From Chitinophaga polysaccharea (GTDB taxonomy: Bacteria > Bacteroidota > Bacteroidia > Chitinophagales > Chitinophagaceae): a stretch of DNA of 64,000 bases. The notes beneath the pieces are model-generated. The model was not told where the DNA came from. It searched no databases and saw only the letters and a list, made by a program, of their open reading frames with translations. The stretch is from the NCBI RefSeq assembly GCF_007829335.1, contig NZ_VIWO01000011.1, positions 1 to 64,000 of the forward strand. The letters are read 5' to 3'. Shown in pieces: positions 59,597 through 64,000 of the stretch (its first letter is position 1; each line of letters opens with the position of its first letter). A program made the translations under genes and the position numbers.

Positions 59597-60685
59597 TTAT
59601 TCCACTGTTTCCAGCAGCTGTTCTTTTTCCAGGAGTTGCAGTAACACCTGTTCTGCCAGGCTCAGGCTGGCCACTTCCATCTCTTCCGCGCCATTGAATT
59701 GATCTGTATAGCGAAAGATGGTTCCTTCTTCATAGCTTTTCATGATAGTGGGATGTATATAATACTTTTTGCAGACCGTCCGTGTATTGCCCAGGTTAAG
59801 CGCAACCTTATCAATCACCATCACCATTTTTCGTTTGCACTCGGCCATACTGCTAAACTGGCCCGCTTCTTTAATGGCATAGAGCGCATTGATACTACCT
59901 GCCCAGGTACGGAAATCCTTTGCAGTAAAGTCTTCCCCGGTAATGGCTTTCAGGTAGTCGTTAATGTCGCCCGACCCAATGGTGCAGGGCTCGCCTTGCT
60001 CATTGTAGTATTCAAACAGATCTTTGCCAGGAATATCGCGGCACTGCTTTACGATGCGGGCCAGCCTTTTGCTTTTCAGCGATACTTTTTGCAGCACTCC
60101 TTTTTTTCCTTTGAACTGGAACCAGATTTTTGCCCCGTCTACCTTTACATGATGATTCATCAGCGTGGTTAAGCCAAAAGAACCGTAGAGTTTTTTATAC
60201 GATTCGTTACCCACCCTGATGCTGGTGAGCTCCATCAAGCGTACTACCAGGGCCACTACTTTTTCATGGTCGAGCTGATGCCGGGACAGGTCTTTGTCTA
60301 CCTGTGCCCGTATAGCTGGTAAAGAGTCAGCGAAATGCTGCATCCGGTGATATTTGGTTTGGTTGCGTACCTTATTCCACGCCGCATGATAACGGTATTG
60401 CTTGCGCCCTGCCGCATCGATGCCCGTAAACAGCAGGTGGCTGTTTTCATAAGGAGATATCCACACCTGCGTATACGCCGGAGGGATGACCAGTTTACGG
60501 AACCGGTCGATCAGTGCCTTATCTTTCACCAGTATCCCATTGGGGTCATAGTAGCTCCAGCCTTTGCCGGCTTTTTTACGGGAATAGCCCGGCGTTGTAT
60601 CTGAAACATGACGCAATCCGATCGCTTTTGCCGTAAACTTAGGGTCACGGCCAATCTGTTCTAATGTTTTTACCGTATTTTCCAT
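59597..60685 (-). CDS. Type IB DNA topoisomerase
   Basis: 362 residues from MENTVKTLEQIGRDPKFTAKAIGLRHVSDTTPGYSRKKAGKGWSYYDPNG; the frame is open 41 codons further but that part is low-complexity. Catalytic blocks: IRVGNESYKKLYGSFGLTTLMNHHVKVDGAKIWFQFKGKKGV (Arg and Lys), DFRTWAGSINAL (Arg/Trp) and LGNTRTVCKKYYIHPTIM (active-site Tyr). Eukaryote-like bacterial TopIB, relaxes supercoils of both signs. Cytoplasmic. Single gene. Confidence 0.93.
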   Translation of the reverse strand: MENTVKTLEQIGRDPKFTAKAIGLRHVSDTTPGYSRKKAGKGWSYYDPNGILVKDKALIDRFRKLVIPPAYTQVWISPYENSHLLFTGIDAAGRKQYRYHAAWNKVRNQTKYHRMQHFADSLPAIRAQVDKDLSRHQLDHEKVVALVVRLMELTSIRVGNESYKKLYGSFGLTTLMNHHVKVDGAKIWFQFKGKKGVLQKVSLKSKRLARIVKQCRDIPGKDLFEYYNEQGEPCTIGSGDINDYLKAITGEDFTAKDFRTWAGSINALYAIKEAGQFSSMAECKRKMVMVIDKVALNLGNTRTVCKKYYIHPTIMKSYEEGTIFRYTDQFNGAEEMEVASLSLAEQVLLQLLEKEQLLETVE

Positions 60686-60761
60686 ACAGATAACTAACAC
60701 CTTTTGCGTGCCAAAATTGGATAGGAGGAGTTCGCATGGCGGTTGCCGGGGAGCCAATAGC

Positions 60762-60815
60762 ATTAATAAAAATAGAATAGCGATGGGACGTTGTTGCAAA
60801 CATCCCATCGCTATT
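60762..60815 (-). terminator. Terminator of the tail-fibre-like gene
   Basis: AATAGCGATGGGA inverted with a 14-nt loop (60776-60815), followed on the minus strand by CTATTTTTATT. 12 nt downstream of the stop at 60828. Confidence 0.8.
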
Positions 60816-60827
60816 CAAACGATCAGG

Positions 60828-61898
60828 TTATTTTTTCTCCAATTCCTTTACCCGGTTGTTTAGCTCAGATAACATTTGCTGCTGGCGCTGTATCAACTGC
60901 TGTTGTTTTTCCAGTTGCTTATGCTGGTCAACCAGATATAATGTCAACTCCTCTATTTTCTTCATTTGTCTTTGCTGCATATCCCCCACATCCAGGCCAT
61001 TACTAACAACCTCTGTTTCCGACGGGATACCAGGAAGATGCATATTATCGGCGATATATCTTTCTACGGCAGATAACGACGGGAGTACATAACTGGAATC
61101 AAACACATAGTCCGGCCAGCCTGTCATGGTTACTTTGACCCTTTGCCCAGTGATCGTTCCTGCTACGGCCAATAGCGATTGAGGGGTGCTTGTGCCAATA
61201 CCTACATTTCCATTATCCATCAATGTAAACCGGGACGCGCATAATCCACCCGAACATCCCAGGCTATCATATGCCCAAAACTGGAGGCTATTACCATAGC
61301 TTCCACTCATGTTCATTATTTTCCAGCTCCGGGCGGTTCCCAGTGTTTTCTTTGCCGGGTTCTCCAAAACAATCATCCCACCAATGCCTGGGTCGCTAAC
61401 AGTACTAGTGATCGGTCCATTTATCTTTGCATTTCCTCCAACTTCCAGTCTTGCTGTAGGACTTACAACCCCTATACCAACGAGACCTACAGCGTTGATA
61501 CGCATACGTTCCAGGGCGGAAGTTCCGAAAACAATGTTCTGCTGCATGTCGGGCACGTTGGAGTATCCACTTAAGTCTATATACGACTTCGTACTCGCAT
61601 TGGTCCCTCCTCCTGCAGTTAATCGCAAAAAGCCGTCATCGAGATAATAGGAAGTGCTCTTCCCTCTGATTTCACAAGACGTACCATTAGTAATAGGCGG
61701 ACGATTAGAGGTATTACTCAGTCCCCAACTTAGGGCTACTCCTCCATTTACCTGGAGTTTGCTGAAACCATCATCGGCGGAGCCCAATACAACACGGTTG
61801 GTGGTTGTATTTCCATTAGTGGTTACAGTTTGCAGGTCCTGGGCTTTAGCGCATACAGTAAGGAGTCCCAGGGCGGTGGTGAACAAACATTTCTTCAT
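60828..61898 (-). CDS. Secreted tail-fibre-like protein with C-terminal coiled coil
   Basis: 356 residues with a signal peptide (MKKCLFTTALGLLTVCAKAQ). Repeated G-I-G-T-x-x-P blocks (GLVGIGVVSPTARLEVGGNAKI, GNVGIGTSTPQSLLAVAGTITG) are typical of the short beta-helix/tail-spike-like proteins of Bacteroidota. The C-terminal PDYVFDSSYVLPSLSAVERYIADNMHLPGIPSETEVVSNGLDVGDMQQRQMKKIEELTLYLVDQHKQLEKQQQLIQRQQQMLSELNNRVKELEKK is the conserved trimerising segment ending in a coiled coil. Probably surface-exposed. Divergent from the CGNR gene. Confidence 0.85.
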   Translation of the reverse strand: MKKCLFTTALGLLTVCAKAQDLQTVTTNGNTTTNRVVLGSADDGFSKLQVNGGVALSWGLSNTSNRPPITNGTSCEIRGKSTSYYLDDGFLRLTAGGGTNASTKSYIDLSGYSNVPDMQQNIVFGTSALERMRINAVGLVGIGVVSPTARLEVGGNAKINGPITSTVSDPGIGGMIVLENPAKKTLGTARSWKIMNMSGSYGNSLQFWAYDSLGCSGGLCASRFTLMDNGNVGIGTSTPQSLLAVAGTITGQRVKVTMTGWPDYVFDSSYVLPSLSAVERYIADNMHLPGIPSETEVVSNGLDVGDMQQRQMKKIEELTLYLVDQHKQLEKQQQLIQRQQQMLSELNNRVKELEKK

Positions 61899-61995
61899 AG
61901 ATATAATAAAATTTATTGGTGCTAATCTACATTATTTTTCTATTTTTTTTGTTTCAATAGCGGCCAATATTATTCCCCCTGTGCTAAAAATTATC

Positions 61996-62019
61996 ACCAT
62001 CTATTTATACTTTGATGGT
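61996..62019 (+). promoter_or_regulatory. Inverted repeat ACCATC/GATGGT around a -7 box
   Basis: ACCATC (61996-62001) and GATGGT (62014-62019) flank TACTTTG (62008-62014), 24-34 nt before the CGNR ATG. A regulator bound there would control the CGNR-arginase unit; the CGNR protein itself is a candidate. Confidence 0.45.
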
Positions 62020-62042
62020 AAAAATTACTATATTAGCAATAT

Positions 62043-62651
62043 ATGGACTTAGATAAGTTACAATTAGATGGCGGCTGCCTGGTGTTTGATTTTATCAATA
62101 CCATTAATAACAGGAACAAAAATCCGCACATTGATTACTTAAGTAATTACGAATCATTTCTCCTCTGGTCATGTAAGGTAAAAATCACCAGGAAAAGCAG
62201 GGTCCAGGCATTACTGGAGCATGCCAGGCAAGGGACGGAAAAGAAATCCGAAGCGTTTGACGAGATAATCAGGTGCCGCGAAAATCTGCATGACTTCTTT
62301 TACGCTATAATATCTGGCAAAGCACCTGCTGCTCATTTGATAGAAAGTTTTAACGCACTTCTTAGCTTTTCGATGCGTCATTTAAGCATCAAAATAAAAA
62401 ACGGTGCCCTGGAAACGAATATTGAAAGTAAAATGGTATCCCTCCGGGAACCTTTATGGTACATTGGAAAATCGGCCTATGAAGTGTTACAGACAAATGA
62501 CTGGGCAAGGTTTAAATCCTGCCCGTCCTGCGGGTGGTTATTTATTGACACCTCGAAAAGTGCAACACGAAAATGGTGCAATATGAAAGTGTGTGGCGGA
62601 CAGGATAAAGCCAGGAAGTATTACCACCGGGAAAAATCAAAAAAAGCATAA
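62043..62651 (+). CDS. CGNR zinc-finger/ABATE domain regulator
   Basis: 202 residues. ABATE-type opening LDGGCLVFDFINTINNRNKNPHIDYLSNYESFLLW. The C-terminal zinc finger is FKSCPSCGWLFIDTSKSATRKWCNMKVCGGQDKARKYYHR, with the four cysteines CPSC...C...C and the C-G-x-x-x-K-x-R-x-x-x-x-R block. Family members are putative transcriptional regulators. First gene of a unit with the arginase-like gene 35 nt downstream. Confidence 0.92.
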   Translation: MDLDKLQLDGGCLVFDFINTINNRNKNPHIDYLSNYESFLLWSCKVKITRKSRVQALLEHARQGTEKKSEAFDEIIRCRENLHDFFYAIISGKAPAAHLIESFNALLSFSMRHLSIKIKNGALETNIESKMVSLREPLWYIGKSAYEVLQTNDWARFKSCPSCGWLFIDTSKSATRKWCNMKVCGGQDKARKYYHREKSKKA

Positions 62652-62685
62652 AATTCGTTCCTGCTTCATTTTAGTATTTCAATTT

Positions 62686-63621
62686 ATGTACAAAAATAAA
62701 TCCATTGAAATAATCCTGGCTCCAAGCAGTTTGGGTCTGAGACCCAATGAGCACGGCCTCGAGCCCGGAACCTGGAAAGCCCCGGCGCTTTTCCTGGAAT
62801 CAGGACTTGCAGAAAGGATAAACGCCAAAGTGGTAAAATTAGATCATCCATCCTACGATTTTGACGCCCAATTCGGAACCAAAATCCGAAATGGCCTGAG
62901 TATCCGGGAATTTTCGTTAAGGTTAGCCAATGTCGTTGACAACAGCCTAAAAAGCGATTCCTTCCCGGTGGTGCTTGGTGGCGACTGTAGCATTCTCCTG
63001 GGTTGCCTATTGGGTACAAGGCGTTGGGGAGGAAAAGGATTAGTGCATATAGATGGTCATTGCGATTACTTTCATCCGGGGAATTATGATGTTACTTCCC
63101 GCCTTGGAACAGTGGCCGGAATGGACCTGGCATTGGCTACCGGGAAAGGTGAACTGTTGCTGACAAACTGGCCAGGTATCAGGGGCGCCCTGGTTGAGGA
63201 AGGGGATGCTTTTCAAATTGGAGAGAGAAATGCGGAGCACCCGGAATTCCCGGCAACATACGGGGATATTGCTTCTTCCAGTATTAGCCTGATTACTATC
63301 CAGCAACTCTTAACGCAAGGCCTTGAAACAACGGCCAAAGATATCTGTAAAAAGATAACCTCCAGGGGGTTAAAAAACGTGTGGTTGCATGTCGATTTTG
63401 ATATCCTTGATCAAATACACCTGCCTGCTGTAGATTCTCCCGGCAGTCCGGGCCTCGACTTTAAAGGATTGGAAATAATGTTAACGGAACTATTACAATC
63501 CGGCCTTTTTACAGGAATAGACTTTACGATTTACGACCCGGATTTAGACCCTGAAAAAAAATATTTGCCGCAGTTGTCACATGTAGTTGAAAAATCACTT
63601 TTATCAGTTTTTAAAAACTAA
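62686..63621 (+). CDS. Arginase/agmatinase-fold protein with GGDCS
   Basis: 311 residues from MYKNKSIEIILAPSSLGLRPNEHGLEPGTWKAPALFLESGL; the upstream open part overlaps the previous gene. Metal motifs: GGDCS at 98-102 (Cys where arginases have the Mn-ligand His), DGHCD at 123-127 intact (D-x-H-x-D), HVDFDILDQ (D-x-D present). A ureohydrolase fold, but the missing first His suggests altered metal binding or a different substrate. Co-transcribed with the CGNR gene and the partial gene after it. Confidence 0.85.
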   Translation: MYKNKSIEIILAPSSLGLRPNEHGLEPGTWKAPALFLESGLAERINAKVVKLDHPSYDFDAQFGTKIRNGLSIREFSLRLANVVDNSLKSDSFPVVLGGDCSILLGCLLGTRRWGGKGLVHIDGHCDYFHPGNYDVTSRLGTVAGMDLALATGKGELLLTNWPGIRGALVEEGDAFQIGERNAEHPEFPATYGDIASSSISLITIQQLLTQGLETTAKDICKKITSRGLKNVWLHVDFDILDQIHLPAVDSPGSPGLDFKGLEIMLTELLQSGLFTGIDFTIYDPDLDPEKKYLPQLSHVVEKSLLSVFKN

Positions 63622-63633
63622 GAAAAGAAAATT

Positions 63634-64000
63634 ATGAGATTACTTCTTTCTACAGCACCTGGTGAAGATAGAAAAGATGCGATGCAGTTGTACGGCCAGT
63701 TAGCGGGAAAATGGCAAACAACAATTACCTACTACCCAATAAACGGGCCGGAGAGGACAGCGATAGGTGAATGGGAATTTGGTTATGCGCTTGAAGGCCG
63801 GGCTGTCATTGATGTATGGCAAATCCCCACACGGGCAACAGCTCTAGATACCGGTATCTCAGTAGAATGCGGACTCTGTGTTAGGGTGTATGATCCAGTT
63901 TTGGATTTGTGGAAATTTACGTTCCATGGACCTTTGTACAGAACTACCATAAATATGCTGGCCTACCCGATAGGCAATGAAATTGTCCAGGAAAGACTGG
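63634..64000 (+). CDS. Partial gene of the CGNR unit, runs off the window
   Basis: At least 122 codons with no stop before the end. MRLLLSTAPGEDRKDAMQLYGQLAGKWQTTITYYPINGPERTAIGEWEFGYALEGRAVIDVWQIPTRATALDTGISVECGLCVRVYDPVLDLWKFTFHGP resembles small lipocalin-like or DUF1579-like proteins (G-x-W...G-x-W-x-F-x-x-x-L-E-G-R-A-V-x-D-V-W...R-V-Y-D-P...W). 12 nt after the arginase-like stop. Function unknown. Confidence 0.75.
   Translation, partial: MRLLLSTAPGEDRKDAMQLYGQLAGKWQTTITYYPINGPERTAIGEWEFGYALEGRAVIDVWQIPTRATALDTGISVECGLCVRVYDPVLDLWKFTFHGPLYRTTINMLAYPIGNEIVQERL

Overview
The window looks like a chromosomal segment of a Chitinophaga-like member of the Bacteroidota. The signs are a SusC/SusD pair preceded by an ECF sigma factor and a FecR anti-sigma factor, four orphan FtsX/MacB-type permeases of about 800 residues, TAnnTTTG-type -7 promoter boxes in place of E. 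coli promoters, and few Shine-Dalgarno sites. Species assignment is inference; no rRNA is present.

Layout. 1-4300 is an AT-rich accessory island that abuts the 3' end of a tRNA-Lys gene. It holds the end of a probable IS element, a frameshifted DnaC/IstB-like ATPase, a five-unit array of DNA hairpins, an excisionase-like HTH gene plus a decayed second copy, a DUF2971 gene and an unknown gene. 4.4-9.9 kb has small housekeeping or hypothetical genes (YdeI-like, SnoaL-like, YccF, M1 peptidase). 10-26.5 kb carries four FtsX-type permeases interspersed with regulators and enzymes (GlxA-type AraC regulator, DUF899, AI-2E-family exporter, MarR and isochorismatase-like). 26.6-31.8 kb has a methyltransferase, two MarR regulators, DoxX-like membrane proteins, an MFS exporter and a truncated macro-domain gene. 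31.9-41.9 kb is a sigma/FecR/SusC/SusD locus whose downstream enzymes are a PqaA-like protein and a glycerophosphodiesterase-esterase fusion. 41.9-51.2 kb has a DHA2 exporter, DUF2167, AsmA, small envelope proteins and an ECF sigma with a YCII partner. 51.4-57.7 kb has bioB with a ferritin-like gene, two MocR regulators and a GNAT. 57.7-64 kb has an S24-like protein, a GH16 enzyme, an NRPS/GNAT gene scar, topoisomerase IB, a tail-fibre-like secreted protein and a CGNR/arginase-like operon that runs off the window.

How parts work together. The most striking pattern is regulatory. All four permease genes (starts 10024, 15405, 19642, 26482) have a TGT-(10-11 nt)-ACA motif with an A-rich core, followed 52-54 nt later by a GG box resembling a sigma-54 -24 element, and then the start codon 41-48 nt further on. 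This suggests one enhancer-binding activator controls them all. A second unusual object is the 34-35 nt periodic hairpin array at 954-1116, whose stems differ but keep pairing and which carries GCGAAGC mini-hairpins in four of five units. The two MocR genes and two of the MarR genes have recognisable candidate operators nearby. Several genes have the -7 box almost touching the ATG, suggesting leaderless mRNAs.

All assignments were made by reading motifs. No database search was run.
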